DNA of 64,000 nucleotides from TMED14 sp038145075 (GTDB taxonomy: Bacteria > Bacteroidota > Bacteroidia > Flavobacteriales > Schleiferiaceae). The notes below the pieces were generated by a model that saw only the letters and a program-made list of their open reading frames with translations, did not search any database and was not told the origin of the DNA. Position numbers and translations under genes: made by a program. How positions within the stretch are numbered: the first letter of the stretch is position 1; each line of letters begins with the position of its first letter. Positions 1 through 9,200 of this stretch are shown piece after piece. The DNA is taken from contig JAYQOY010000002.1 of assembly GCA_038145075.1 (NCBI GenBank), forward strand, positions 8,192-72,191, in the 5' to 3' direction.

Positions 1-609
1 AGTGGCTACTTCTCTGTGGACGAGCTGATTACATTCCGAAAGCTCGACTCTCGCCTCCAAGGCCACCCCACGACGCACGAAGGCCTCCCCGGTGTGCGCA
101 TCGCCTCGGGCTCCTTGGGTCAAGGCCTGAGCGTGGCTGTTGGCGCCGCCCAAGCCAAGAAACTGGCCGGTGACGACCGCCTCGTCTTCACCTTGCACGG
201 CGACGGCGAATTGCAAGAAGGACAAATTTGGGAGGCAGCCCTCTATGCAGGCGCCAAAAACGTCGACAACCTCATCAGCACCATCGACGCCAACGGACAG
301 CAGATAGACGGCTCTACAGACGAAGTCATGCCCATGGGCGATATCGGAAGCAAATTCGCCGCATTTGGCTGGGACGTCATGCACATCCAACAGGGCAACG
401 ATTTGGACGCTGTTCGCAGCGGTCTTCGCGCAGCCATCGCCAAGACGGGCAAAGGCAAGCCTGTTTGCGTCGTTATGCACACCTCCATGGGCCACGGCGT
501 GGACTTTATGGCGGGCACCCACAAGTGGCACGGCATTGCACCTAGCGACGAACAGCTGGAAGCAGCCCTCGCTCAGTTGCCCGAAACCCTCGGAGACTAC
601 CCCGCCTAA
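1..609 (+). CDS. Transketolase, N-terminal subunit (5' truncated by window edge)
   Basis: This is the thiamine-diphosphate-binding half of a split transketolase of the pentose phosphate pathway. The frame is open to base 1 (reads SGYFSVDELITFRK), so the true start lies outside the window. Visible hallmarks are the GSLGQGLSVAVGAA segment, the HGDGELQEGQIWEA ThDP/Mg-binding motif and the C-terminal MGHGVDFMAGTHKWHG segment. About 202 residues are present, against roughly 280 for complete N-subunits. The partner C subunit lies at 2013 but is separated from this gene by a VWA gene. The stop codon overlaps the next start by one base (TAATG), suggesting coupled translation. Confidence 0.93.
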   Translation, partial: SGYFSVDELITFRKLDSRLQGHPTTHEGLPGVRIASGSLGQGLSVAVGAAQAKKLAGDDRLVFTLHGDGELQEGQIWEAALYAGAKNVDNLISTIDANGQQIDGSTDEVMPMGDIGSKFAAFGWDVMHIQQGNDLDAVRSGLRAAIAKTGKGKPVCVVMHTSMGHGVDFMAGTHKWHGIAPSDEQLEAALAQLPETLGDYPA

Positions 610-2003
610 TGCGCACCTGGAAACTCGCCCTTTGGGCCCTGCTCTTCCCACTCGGGGCGGCAGCACAAGTGGACGTCAACGCGTCTGAAGTTTCCACGAC
701 CCGCATACTTTTTGTCCTAGACGCCTCCAACTCCATGTACGGACGCTGGGAAGGCGGCACCAAAATGGAGGTGGCCCAGCGCCTTATGGGCAGCATGTTA
801 GACAGTTTGGCTCAAGTGCCCAACCCCCAATTCCAATTGGCCCTTCGCGTCTACGGCCACCAAAAGCCCGTCCCCCCGCAAGACTGCAACGACACCAAAT
901 TGGAGGTTGGCTTTGCCTACAACAACTTGGGCCGCATCAAGCAAGTCCTCCGAGGACTTCGCCCCATGGGCACAACCCCCATTGCGCGTTCCATTCTTCG
1001 GGCGGATAACGATTTCCCAAAAGACTGTCCCACAGGCCACTGCCGCGACATCATCCTATTGATTACCGACGGCGTGGAAGCATGCGACGAAGATCCCTGC
1101 GAAGCTTCCGCCATCCTTCAAAAGAAAGGCCGAGTGCTGAAGCCCTTTGTCATTGGAGTGGGTTTGGACCAAGACCTCATCAAGACCTTTGACTGTGTCG
1201 GCACGTACTACGATGCCAGCGACGAACAAACCTTCAAGAAGGCCTTGGGCGTTATAGTAACCCAAGCCTTGGACAACACCACGGGCCAAATCAATTTGGT
1301 CGACCACCGCAACCAAAATTCGGGTACAAACCTGCCCATCGTCCTGCGAAATGCCACAAGCCACCTCGTGGACCGCAGCATCATCCACACCCTGAATTAC
1401 AACAACCAGCCGGACACCCTACTTGTCGATCCCATCGTCACCTACGAAGGCACGGTCTACAGCATACCGCCACGCCCCATCAACCCCACAGTCATGCATG
1501 CGGGAACGCACAACCACATGGCCGCAGACGTGGTTCAGGGCGGTCTCAAGTTGACCATGCCCGGGCTCAAACTCTCGCAAACTCCTCCCGTAGCCGTGGT
1601 TCGCGATGCCGACCACCCCGAGGACATTCTCCACGTTCAGAACTTCAACACCACGGTGACCTACATTGTGGATACCTACGATTTGGACATTTTGACGTTG
1701 CCGCGCATTCGGCAGCGCATCACCTTGAAGCCGGGCACGACGCAGGAAATCACCATTCCTCCCGCAGGTGAGGTTACGGTGCAGCTCAAGTCGGCTGGCT
1801 TTGGCGCCATCTTCGCCATCGAAGGGAATGACTGGATTTGGGTCACCAACTTGGACGAATTCCAAACTCGCCAGCAATTTTCCCTCCAGCCTGGCACCTA
1901 CAAAGTGATTTACCGCCCCCGGACGGCGCAACAAACGACCTATTCAAAAACCAACACCTTCACCGTGGCGCCCGGGTCTTCCACCCTGGTGCGCATTCCT
2001 TAA
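609..2003 (+). CDS. Secreted von Willebrand factor A domain protein
   Basis: A 464-residue protein with a signal peptide (about residues 1-20, ending LGAAAQ). A VWA domain spans about 30-210 and has an intact metal-ion-dependent adhesion site: DASNSM, the threonine of MGTTPI, and ITDG. Two cysteine pairs sit near DCPTGHC and ACDEDPC. The remaining 250 residues look beta-rich, with repeated NPT/PGT-type turns, and resemble no family I can name. Related bacterial VWA proteins act in adhesion or envelope assembly; the function here is unknown. It sits exactly between the two transketolase halves, overlapping the upstream stop by one base and ending 9 bases before the downstream start, so it is probably co-transcribed with them. 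Confidence 0.85.
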   Translation: MRTWKLALWALLFPLGAAAQVDVNASEVSTTRILFVLDASNSMYGRWEGGTKMEVAQRLMGSMLDSLAQVPNPQFQLALRVYGHQKPVPPQDCNDTKLEVGFAYNNLGRIKQVLRGLRPMGTTPIARSILRADNDFPKDCPTGHCRDIILLITDGVEACDEDPCEASAILQKKGRVLKPFVIGVGLDQDLIKTFDCVGTYYDASDEQTFKKALGVIVTQALDNTTGQINLVDHRNQNSGTNLPIVLRNATSHLVDRSIIHTLNYNNQPDTLLVDPIVTYEGTVYSIPPRPINPTVMHAGTHNHMAADVVQGGLKLTMPGLKLSQTPPVAVVRDADHPEDILHVQNFNTTVTYIVDTYDLDILTLPRIRQRITLKPGTTQEITIPPAGEVTVQLKSAGFGAIFAIEGNDWIWVTNLDEFQTRQQFSLQPGTYKVIYRPRTAQQTTYSKTNTFTVAPGSSTLVRIP

Positions 2004-2012
2004 TTTTTACCC

Positions 2013-2963
2013 ATGCACTCGTACACAGACTCAGGAAGTAAAGACACGCGCTCCGGCTTTGGCGCAGGTCTATTGGAACTCGGACGCAGCAACCCCGACG
2101 TCGTAGCCCTTTGCGCAGACCTCACGGGCTCGCTCAAAATGGACGCTTTTGCCGCCGAATTCCCCGAACGCTTCTTCCAAACCGGCATCGCCGAAGCCCA
2201 CATGATTGGCATGGCCGCTGGTCTGACGATTGGCGGAAAGATCCCCTTCACGGGCACCTTCGCCAACTTCTCCACGGGCCGCGTGTACGACCAAATCCGC
2301 CAGAGCGTGGCCTACTCGGGCAAGAACGTAAAAATTTGCGCCTCTCACGCCGGCTTGACCTTGGGCGAAGACGGTGCGACCCACCAAATTTTGGAAGACA
2401 TCGGCTTGATGAAAATGCTCCCGGGCATGACGGTCATCTCCCCCTGTGACTTTAACCAAACCAAAGCCGCTACCATCGCCATTGCTGCGCACGACGGCCC
2501 CGTCTACCTGCGCTTTGGCCGCCCCAAGGTGCCCAACTTCACTCCAGCTGACCGTCCCTTCGTCATTGGCAAGGCAGACGTTCTGACCGAAGGTTCCGAC
2601 GTCACCATCTGCGCCAATGGCCACTTGGTTTGGGAAGCCTTGGAAGCTGCAAACGCCTTGGAAGCCAAAGGCATCAAAGCCGAAGTCATCAACTTCGCCA
2701 CCATCAAGCCCTTGGACGTCGACACCTTGTTGACCTCTGTGGGCAAAACAGGCCGAGTCGTCACTGCGGAAGAGCACCAGCGCCACGGTGGTTTGGGCGA
2801 TTCTATTGCCCAGGCCCTGGCGATGCACCGCCCCACCCCCATGGAAATGGTGGCGGTGAACGACTCCTTTGGGGAGAGCGGCACACCCGCCCAGCTCCTG
2901 ACCAAGTACGGCTTGGATGCTGCCAATATCGTGGCAGCCGCGGAGCGTGTACTTCAGCGTTAA
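2013..2963 (+). CDS. Transketolase, C-terminal subunit
   Basis: A 316-residue Pyr/C-terminal half of split transketolase, close to the usual length. The Pyr domain fills about residues 5-170 and contains the FFQTGIAEAHMIGMAAGL segment with the catalytic Glu, plus the substrate/cofactor segments around SHAGLTLGEDGATHQ. The C-terminal transketolase domain occupies about 190-310 (TAEEHQRHGGLGD). It must assemble with the subunit encoded at 1-609. The ATG follows the VWA stop by 9 bases. No separate promoter is evident. Confidence 0.95.
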   Translation: MHSYTDSGSKDTRSGFGAGLLELGRSNPDVVALCADLTGSLKMDAFAAEFPERFFQTGIAEAHMIGMAAGLTIGGKIPFTGTFANFSTGRVYDQIRQSVAYSGKNVKICASHAGLTLGEDGATHQILEDIGLMKMLPGMTVISPCDFNQTKAATIAIAAHDGPVYLRFGRPKVPNFTPADRPFVIGKADVLTEGSDVTICANGHLVWEALEAANALEAKGIKAEVINFATIKPLDVDTLLTSVGKTGRVVTAEEHQRHGGLGDSIAQALAMHRPTPMEMVAVNDSFGESGTPAQLLTKYGLDAANIVAAAERVLQR

Positions 2964-2993
2964 ACCCCTAGTCGCTTTTGGCGTCCAAACAGC

Positions 2994-3551
2994 ATGCCGC
3001 TGAAGGACGAAGCCCCTATCCACAAAGCCTGGTCGTTGGGAAACTACGACCAGGCTTTTACATGCTTGATCCAAGCCTACGCTTCGGACTTCTACCGAAC
3101 CGCCGTGCGCATCGTCCTCGACCACGAAGCGGCTCAGGATGTCCTACAAGAAGCCTCCATTAAACTCTGGAAAGCCCTCCCCCAGTTTAAAGGGCAGAGC
3201 CGCTTTAGCACCTGGGCCACACGCGTCGTGATCAACGAATCCCTGAGCCACTTGCGCCGGCAAAAAAACCATCTCGGCTTAGATGCCATCGCCGTGGCCG
3301 CCCCGTCTTCGCCCTACTTTGAGAGCGACGCCTTGCTCGAGGCCTTGCACGATGCGGTCAACCGCCTACCCGAAAAGCAACGCCTCACCTTCCAGCTCCG
3401 CTACTTCGACGAAAAACCCTTCGCCGAAATCGCCGACCTCCTCGGAACCTCCGTCGGTGGCCTCAAAGCCAACTACCACCACGCAACGGAAAAGGTCAAA
3501 AAACATATTCTCGCATTAAACCCCAGCTACGCAGACACATCCAATGACTAA
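2994..3551 (+). CDS. ECF-type RNA polymerase sigma factor
   Basis: A 185-residue sigma-70 family protein without region 1 or region 3, typical of the ECF group. Region 2 lies at about 22-95 (DHEAAQDVLQEASIKLWKAL, then FSTWATRVVINES). Region 4 lies at about 118-170 (LPEKQRLTFQLRYFDEKPFA, then a helix-turn-helix around LGTSVGGLKANYHHA). It would direct core polymerase to a small regulon. The stop overlaps the start of the next gene, which looks like its membrane-bound regulator, and a Spy-like gene follows. This order is frequent in Bacteroidota. Confidence 0.93.
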   Translation: MPLKDEAPIHKAWSLGNYDQAFTCLIQAYASDFYRTAVRIVLDHEAAQDVLQEASIKLWKALPQFKGQSRFSTWATRVVINESLSHLRRQKNHLGLDAIAVAAPSSPYFESDALLEALHDAVNRLPEKQRLTFQLRYFDEKPFAEIADLLGTSVGGLKANYHHATEKVKKHILALNPSYADTSND

Positions 3552-3861
3552 GATGAAGGACGGAATTCACATCCCCAAAGACGGACACCAAGCCCTGGTC
3601 CAGCAGATGCTCCGCGCTGCTGAACCCCGCCCCGCGCGGTCGCTCACGCGCCGCTTGTGGCCCTACGGCGCGGTCGCTGCCGCCGCCTCCCTCGCCCTCG
3701 TGGCCCTGCTCCGCCCCGCAGCGGAAACCCCTCTAGTCACCGAGGACCTCGCCTGGGAGGCCCTGGAGCACGGCACTCTAAACCTCACCAACGAGGAAGT
3801 GACTTCCCTCCTCAACGACGACGAATTTGAAACCTTACTCGCTGATTTAACCCAAGACTGA
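3544..3861 (+). CDS. Small single-pass membrane protein, putative anti-sigma factor
   Basis: A 105-residue protein with a polar N-terminus (about 1-38), one hydrophobic helix (about 39-57, YGAVAAAASLALVALL) and an acidic C-terminal domain (LTNEEVTSLLNDDEFETLL). It overlaps the sigma gene by 8 bases and the next gene by one base (TGATG). Position, size and topology fit a membrane-anchored anti-sigma factor. I see no ZAS zinc motif or other named anti-sigma signature, so the role is inferred from context. Confidence 0.7.
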   Translation: MTKMKDGIHIPKDGHQALVQQMLRAAEPRPARSLTRRLWPYGAVAAAASLALVALLRPAAETPLVTEDLAWEALEHGTLNLTNEEVTSLLNDDEFETLLADLTQD

Positions 3862-4399
3862 TGAAAACACGTATCTCCCTTTTCATGGGCCTCCTCTTCC
3901 TTGCCGCCACGGCCTGGGGCCAGCCCACCGATGAGCGCCGCGACCGCCTGGAAGCCGCCAAAGTCGCCTTTATCACTAAAGAAGTCGGCTTGACCTCTGA
4001 AGAAGCTAAAGTCTTCTGGCCCATTCAAAATGCCATGGAAGCCGAGCTTCGCGCCGTGGACAAGGACCCCCTACGCGACCTCAAGGAGGCCAAACGCGAT
4101 CCCAAATCCCTCAGCGATGCCGACGCCCTCAAACTCCTGAAAGAGTTGGAGCTTATGGCGGAAAAGCGCGAGGCCATTCGCAAGAAGTACCAGAAGAAGT
4201 TTTTGGAGGTCCTGCCCGCGCACAAAGTGGTGGCCTACATGCTAGCTGAGCGCGAATTTCAACGCCGCTTGCGGGAAAAATTGGAAGAACGACGTCCCGG
4301 TGGTCCGGGTGGACCTGGTGCTTCGAGAGGACCTGGAGGGCATCCCGGTGGCCGTCCCGGCGGTCGCCCAGGTGGCCCGGGAGGCCCACCCCCCTTGTT
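3861..4399 (+). CDS. Spy/CpxP-like periplasmic protein (3' end lost in gap)
   Basis: The first 179 residues are visible. A signal peptide (about 1-20, ending ATAWGQ) precedes a charged, helix-rich region resembling periplasmic Spy/LTXXQ-type sensor proteins (EVGLTSEEAKVFWPIQNAME, then long Lys/Glu-rich helices). The visible part ends in a Gly/Pro/Arg-rich tail of repeated GGP and GGR units that runs into the N block. It is the third member of the sigma / anti-sigma-like / Spy-like cluster, so it may be the stress-sensing effector. A full read-through to base 5651 is an artefact, because the sequence after the gap belongs to an aminotransferase. Confidence 0.7.
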
Positions 4400-5150
4400 N
4401 NNNNNNNNNNNNNNNNNNNNNNNNNNNNNNNNNNNNNNNNNNNNNNNNNNNNNNNNNNNNNNNNNNNNNNNNNNNNNNNNNNNNNNNNNNNNNNNNNNNN
4501 NNNNNNNNNNNNNNNNNNNNNNNNNNNNNNNNNNNNNNNNNNNNNNNNNNNNNNNNNNNNNNNNNNNNNNNNNNNNNNNNNNNNNNNNNNNNNNNNNNNN
4601 NNNNNNNNNNNNNNNNNNNNNNNNNNNNNNNNNNNNNNNNNNNNNNNNNNNNNNNNNNNNNNNNNNNNNNNNNNNNNNNNNNNNNNNNNNNNNNNNNNNN
4701 NNNNNNNNNNNNNNNNNNNNNNNNNNNNNNNNNNNNNNNNNNNNNNNNNNNNNNNNNNNNNNNNNNNNNNNNNNNNNNNNNNNNNNNNNNNNNNNNNNNN
4801 NNNNNNNNNNNNNNNNNNNNNNNNNNNNNNNNNNNNNNNNNNNNNNNNNNNNNNNNNNNNNNNNNNNNNNNNNNNNNNNNNNNNNNNNNNNNNNNNNNNN
4901 NNNNNNNNNNNNNNNNNNNNNNNNNNNNNNNNNNNNNNNNNNNNNNNNNNNNNNNNNNNNNNNNNNNNNNNNNNNNNNNNNNNNNNNNNNNNNNNNNNNN
5001 NNNNNNNNNNNNNNNNNNNNNNNNNNNNNNNNNNNNNNNNNNNNNNNNNNNNNNNNNNNNNNNNNNNNNNNNNNNNNNNNNNNNNNNNNNNNNNNNNNNN
5101 NNNNNNNNNNNNNNNNNNNNNNNNNNNNNNNNNNNNNNNNNNNNNNNNNN
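4400..5150. other. Assembly gap (751 N)
   Basis: An uninterrupted run of N. It should contain the end of the Spy-like gene and the start of the class III aminotransferase, of which roughly 230 residues (about 690 bases) are missing. The gap opens directly after a G/C-rich repetitive stretch, which may explain the break. Confidence 0.98.
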
Positions 5151-5651
5151 GGCCACCTCTTCGCCCACCAGGGGACGGGCATCACCCCCGACATCCTGTG
5201 CCTGGGCAAAGCCTTAGGAGGCGGCATGCCGCTAGGCGCTTTCATCGCGTCCCATGCACGCATGCAGCATTTGGCCAAGAATCCCATGCTGGGCCACCTC
5301 ACCACCTTTGGCGGCCATCCCGTAAGCTGTGCAGCGGGGCTTGCCGCCTTTACCGTTCTCCAAAACAGCGGGTGGATACAGGCCGTGGCCCAAAAAGAAG
5401 CCTACCTCCGAGCGGCGCTAGGCCCTCTATCTACCACCGGTGAGCTGTCCGGCCGTGGGCTCTTGCTCGCACTGCCCCTCGAGAGCTTTGACCGGGTGCT
5501 TTCTACCCAAAAAGACCTTATCTCCGCCGGTTTGTTGACCGACTGGTTCCTTTTTGAGCAAAAGGCCCTTCGCTTGGCCCCGCCTTTGAGCATTTCGATG
5601 CAAGAACTGGAACAGGCTGTTACCTTTATCCAAAACGCACTGCACCCATGA
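5151..5651 (+). CDS. Class III PLP-dependent aminotransferase (5' end lost in gap)
   Basis: The C-terminal 166 residues of a fold-type I, class III aminotransferase. LCLGKALGGGMPLGAF carries the PLP-binding lysine, followed by HLTTFGGHPVSCAAGLA and an RLAPPLSIS segment containing the carboxylate-binding arginine. Acetylornithine or ornithine transaminase-type enzymes are the nearest recognisable relatives, but the substrate cannot be assigned without the N-terminal half. Its stop overlaps the next start (ATGA). Confidence 0.88.
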   Translation, partial: GHLFAHQGTGITPDILCLGKALGGGMPLGAFIASHARMQHLAKNPMLGHLTTFGGHPVSCAAGLAAFTVLQNSGWIQAVAQKEAYLRAALGPLSTTGELSGRGLLLALPLESFDRVLSTQKDLISAGLLTDWFLFEQKALRLAPPLSISMQELEQAVTFIQNALHP

Positions 5652-5878
5652 GACCCTCTTCCAACAAGCAAAAACTCGTCAAAGGCCTTACTTTCCTGGC
5701 CTTCGCCTTCCCCTTTCTCTTTGTGGGTCCCGCCTTCTACTATTGGATTGGTGCTCCCGCTCTCCAGCAAGGAAAATGGGGATGGACGGCCTTTATAGTG
5801 CTAATGATGTTTGGCGCGGTGGGCTTGGTGGTCCGAGGCCTCGTCCTCATTCTGGACGGCTTCTTTGACCATAAGTAA
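5648..5878 (+). CDS. Small two-helix membrane protein (possibly DUF6095-like)
   Basis: A 76-residue protein with a short basic N-terminus (SNKQKLVKG) and two hydrophobic helices at about 12-33 and 45-70. It is coupled to the aminotransferase through a four-base ATGA overlap and is followed by a terminator. Size and topology resemble small flavobacterial membrane proteins of unknown function. Function is unknown. Confidence 0.65.
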   Translation: MRPSSNKQKLVKGLTFLAFAFPFLFVGPAFYYWIGAPALQQGKWGWTAFIVLMMFGAVGLVVRGLVLILDGFFDHK

Positions 5879-5919
5879 GACCGCCAAAATGCCGCGGCAC
5901 GCTGGCCCCCTGAACACAT

Positions 5920-5953
5920 AAAAAAAGCCGCCCATTTGGGCGGCTTTCTTTTT
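5920..5953. terminator. Bidirectional rho-independent terminator
   Basis: A perfect stem AAAGCCGCCC / GGGCGGCTTT with an ATTT loop is flanked by an A run on the left and a T-rich run on the right, so it can act on both strands. It separates the + strand aminotransferase operon from the convergent DUF3467/rpoC operon, whose last stop codon touches it. Confidence 0.9.
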
Positions 5954-6261
5954 TAGGCTTGGCCGGTTGGACCTCCAAACTGAATGGGGATCTGCGGCTG
6001 TTCCGATTCCGAAATGGTCCCGTGCGTGGCTTCGTAGCGCTGCACGTTTTCTTCCATGGCCTTGATCAAACGCTTTGCGTGTTGGGGCGTCAAAATGACG
6101 CGTGCCTTCACGCGGGCTTTGGGCACTCCGGGCATCATCTGGATGAAATCCAAGACAAACTCGGAAGGCGAATGGTTGATGACCGCCAAATTGCTGTAGA
6201 TGCCGTCCGCCATTTCGGGCGTCAGCTCAATCTGCATTTGGTTTTCGTTCTCGGTACTCAT
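5953..6261 (-). CDS. DUF3467 domain protein
   Basis: A 102-residue protein matching the DUF3467 pattern: MQIELTPEMADGIYSNLAVI, then HSPSEFVLDFIQMMPG, and TPQHAKRLIKAMEENVQRYE. The family is characteristically encoded directly after rpoC in Bacteroidota. Here it starts one base after the rpoC stop, so it is co-transcribed with the polymerase genes. Its function is not established; the position suggests a role connected with transcription. Confidence 0.9.
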   Translation of the reverse strand: MSTENENQMQIELTPEMADGIYSNLAVINHSPSEFVLDFIQMMPGVPKARVKARVILTPQHAKRLIKAMEENVQRYEATHGTISESEQPQIPIQFGGPTGQA

Positions 6262-6262
6262 C

Positions 6263-9200
6263 TTATTCAGCAGGTTCGAGATCTACCGTCTGCTTGGACA
6301 TCATTTGCTCGTACTCGTCCTTGCTGCCTACTACAGAGGTGTAGTAGCGCTTGAGGCCGGTACCCGCAGGGATGCGGTGACCAACGATAACGTTCTCTTT
6401 CAGGCCGTCCAAGGTATCCACCTTCGCAGCGATGGCTGCTTCGTTCAATACTTTGGTCGTCTCCTGGAAGGACGCTGCAGAAACCCAAGACTTGGTCTGC
6501 AAAGACGCACGGGTGATGCCCTGAAGAACGAGGCGAGCCGTTGCAGGCTGTGCATCGCGGGCTTCCACCAAGGCTTTGTCCAAACGCTTCAACAGAGAGT
6601 TCTCATCGCGGAGGCGGCGAGCGGTAATCATCATACCGGGCTTCAGGCTTTCGCTATCGCCGGCTTCAACGACTACCTTCTTGTCGAAGATGCTGTCATT
6701 TTCGAGGATGAAGTCCGTTGTGTGCTCCAAGTGGCCCTCCAAGAACGACGTATCGCCGCCGTCTACGATTTCCACTTTGCGCATCATCTGTCGAACGATC
6801 ACCTCGAAATGCTTGTCATTGATCTTCACACCCTGAAGTCGATATACTTCTTGAATTTCGTTCACCAAGTATTCCTGAACGGCCGTGGGACCTTGAATCG
6901 CCAAGATATCCGCAGGGGTAATAGCACCGTCGCTCAAAGGTGCGCCAGCGCGTACAAAGTCGTTCTCCTGAACCAGGATTTGCTTGGCCAAGTTGATCAA
7001 GTACTTGCGCTGCTCGCCCGTGCGGCTTTCAATGATAATCTCACGGTTACCACGCTTGATCTTGCCGTAGGATACCGTACCGTCGATTTCCGCAACCACC
7101 GCAGGGTTTGAAGGGTTACGTGCTTCGAACAATTCCGTCACACGGGGAAGACCACCAGTGATGTCACCCGCCTTAGCACCTTTACGAGGGATCTTGACCA
7201 AAACCTTACCGGCCTTGATTTCTTCTCCTTCGTCCACCATGAGGTGAGCGCCAACAGGAAGGGTATAATGCTTGATTTCGTTGCCTTTCTTGTCCACCAC
7301 TTGAAGCATGGGAACCAGCTTCTTGTTGCGGCTCTCAGAAATAACCTTGTCTTGGAAACCGGTCTGTTCGTCGATTTCCACCTTGTAGGTCACCCCTTGA
7401 ACGATGTCTTGGTAGGCAATTTTACCTGCGTGCTCAGAGATGATAACAGCGTTGTAGGGATCCCACGTACAGATGACGTCGCCCTTCTTCACTTTAGCAC
7501 CGGTCTTGAGCATCAAGGTTGAACCGTAAGGAATGTTGCCCGTCATGACTGCGATACCGGTCTTGGCATCTACGATGCGCATTTCGCCGGTACGGCCAAT
7601 AACGATTTCCGCATCTTCGCCTTCTGCAGTTACGCTGGCAACGGTACGTACTTCTTCAAATTCCAAAACGCCGTCAAACTTGGCCGTCAAGCTGCTGATC
7701 TCAGAGACGTTACCCGCCGTACCACCTACGTGGAACGTACGGAGCGTCAACTGCGTACCAGGTTCACCGATGGACTGGGCGGCGATAACACCAACCGCTT
7801 CACCAGTTTGTACGCCCTTGGCCGTAGCCAAGTTGCGTCCGTAACACTTGGCACAGATACCGCGCTTGCTCTCACAGGTCAAAGGTGAACGAACTTCCAC
7901 CATTTCGATGGGGCTCACTTCGATCTTGTCAGCAATCAAGTCAGAGATCATTTCGCCCGCTTGAACGTAGGTCTCACCCGTCAAAGGATCGATCACGTTA
8001 GCCAACGATACGCGGCCAGCGATGCGCTCCTTCAAGGTTTCAACAACTTCTTCGTTCTTGCGCAAAGCCTGGATTTCCAAACCGCGAAGCGTTCCACAGT
8101 CGTCCTCGTTCACGATGACGTCTTGAGCCACGTCGTGGAGACGACGGGTCAAGTAACCCGCGTCAGCCGTCTTCAAGGCCGTATCCGCAAGACCCTTACG
8201 GGCACCGTGCGTAGAAATGAAGTACTCCAAGATGGACAGACCCTCCTTAAAGTTGGAGATAATCGGGTTTTCGATAATCTCACCGCCTGATGAGCCAGAC
8301 TTCTGGGGCTTAGCCATCAAACCACGCATACCGGAGAGCTGACGAATCTGCTCTTTAGAACCACGGGCTCCAGAATCCAACATCATGTAGATGGGGTTGA
8401 AACCTTGGCGGTCGCTGATCAATTGGCTCATGGCCGCTTGCGTCAACCGTGCGTTGGCATTGGTCCAAACGTCAATCACCTGGTTGTAACGCTCGTTGTT
8501 GGTGATCAGACCCATGTTGTAGTTCATGAGAATGGATTCCACCTCGCTGTTGGCGTCGGAGATTAAGTTGGTTTTGATTTCGGGTACCTGAATGTCGCCC
8601 AACGAGAAGGAAAGACCTCCGCGGAATGCGTTAGAGTAGCCCAAATCCTTCATGTCGTCCAAGAACTTGGCGGTGCGAGGAACATCCGTACGCGTCAAAA
8701 TGCGTGCGATGATGTCGCGCAAGGCCTTCTTAGTCAACAATTCATTGATAAAGCCAACCTCCTTGGGAACGACTTGGTTGAAGAGAACGCGGCCCACAGA
8801 GGTCTCGATCACTTTGTACTCCAATTCGCCGTTGGCGCCGTCTACCAGGGTGCGAACCTTGACGTAGGCATTGAGGTCTACACGCTTTTCGTTGTAGGCG
8901 ATGTTCACTTCCTCCGCAGAGTAGAAGGTCATGCCTTCGCCCTTCACGGGATCGCCGGGAAGGTTGCGCTTCGCCTTGGTCATGTAGTACAGACCCAAGA
9001 CCATGTCCTGAGAAGGTACCGTGATAGGCGAACCGTTCGCGGGGTTCAAGATGTTGTGCGAGGCCAGCATCAAGATCTGTGCTTCCAAGATGGCGGCAGG
9101 GCCCAAGGGCAAGTGCACCGCCATTTGGTCACCGTCAAAGTCTGCGTTGAAGGCCGTACAGGTCAAGGGGTGCAGCTGGATAGCCTTTCCCTCAATCATC

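Noticed and set aside
2070..3125. 351-codon minus-strand ORF opposite the transketolase C gene
   Set aside because: It is antisense to a clear gene, has no recognisable family motif, and reflects G+C-driven lack of stops.
4260..4399. GGT/GGC-rich tandem pattern before the first gap as a possible DNA repeat or CRISPR-like array
   Set aside because: It is in frame with the Spy-like protein and encodes a Gly/Pro/Arg tail; there are no regular spacers.
3861..5651. One open frame running through the first N block, joining a Spy-like N-terminus to an aminotransferase C-terminus
   Set aside because: The two sides belong to unrelated families, and the N block cannot be read. They are two genes interrupted by a gap.
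6200..7111. 303-codon plus-strand ORF opposite rpoC
   Set aside because: It is a shadow of rpoC with no domain, signal peptide or plausible start context.
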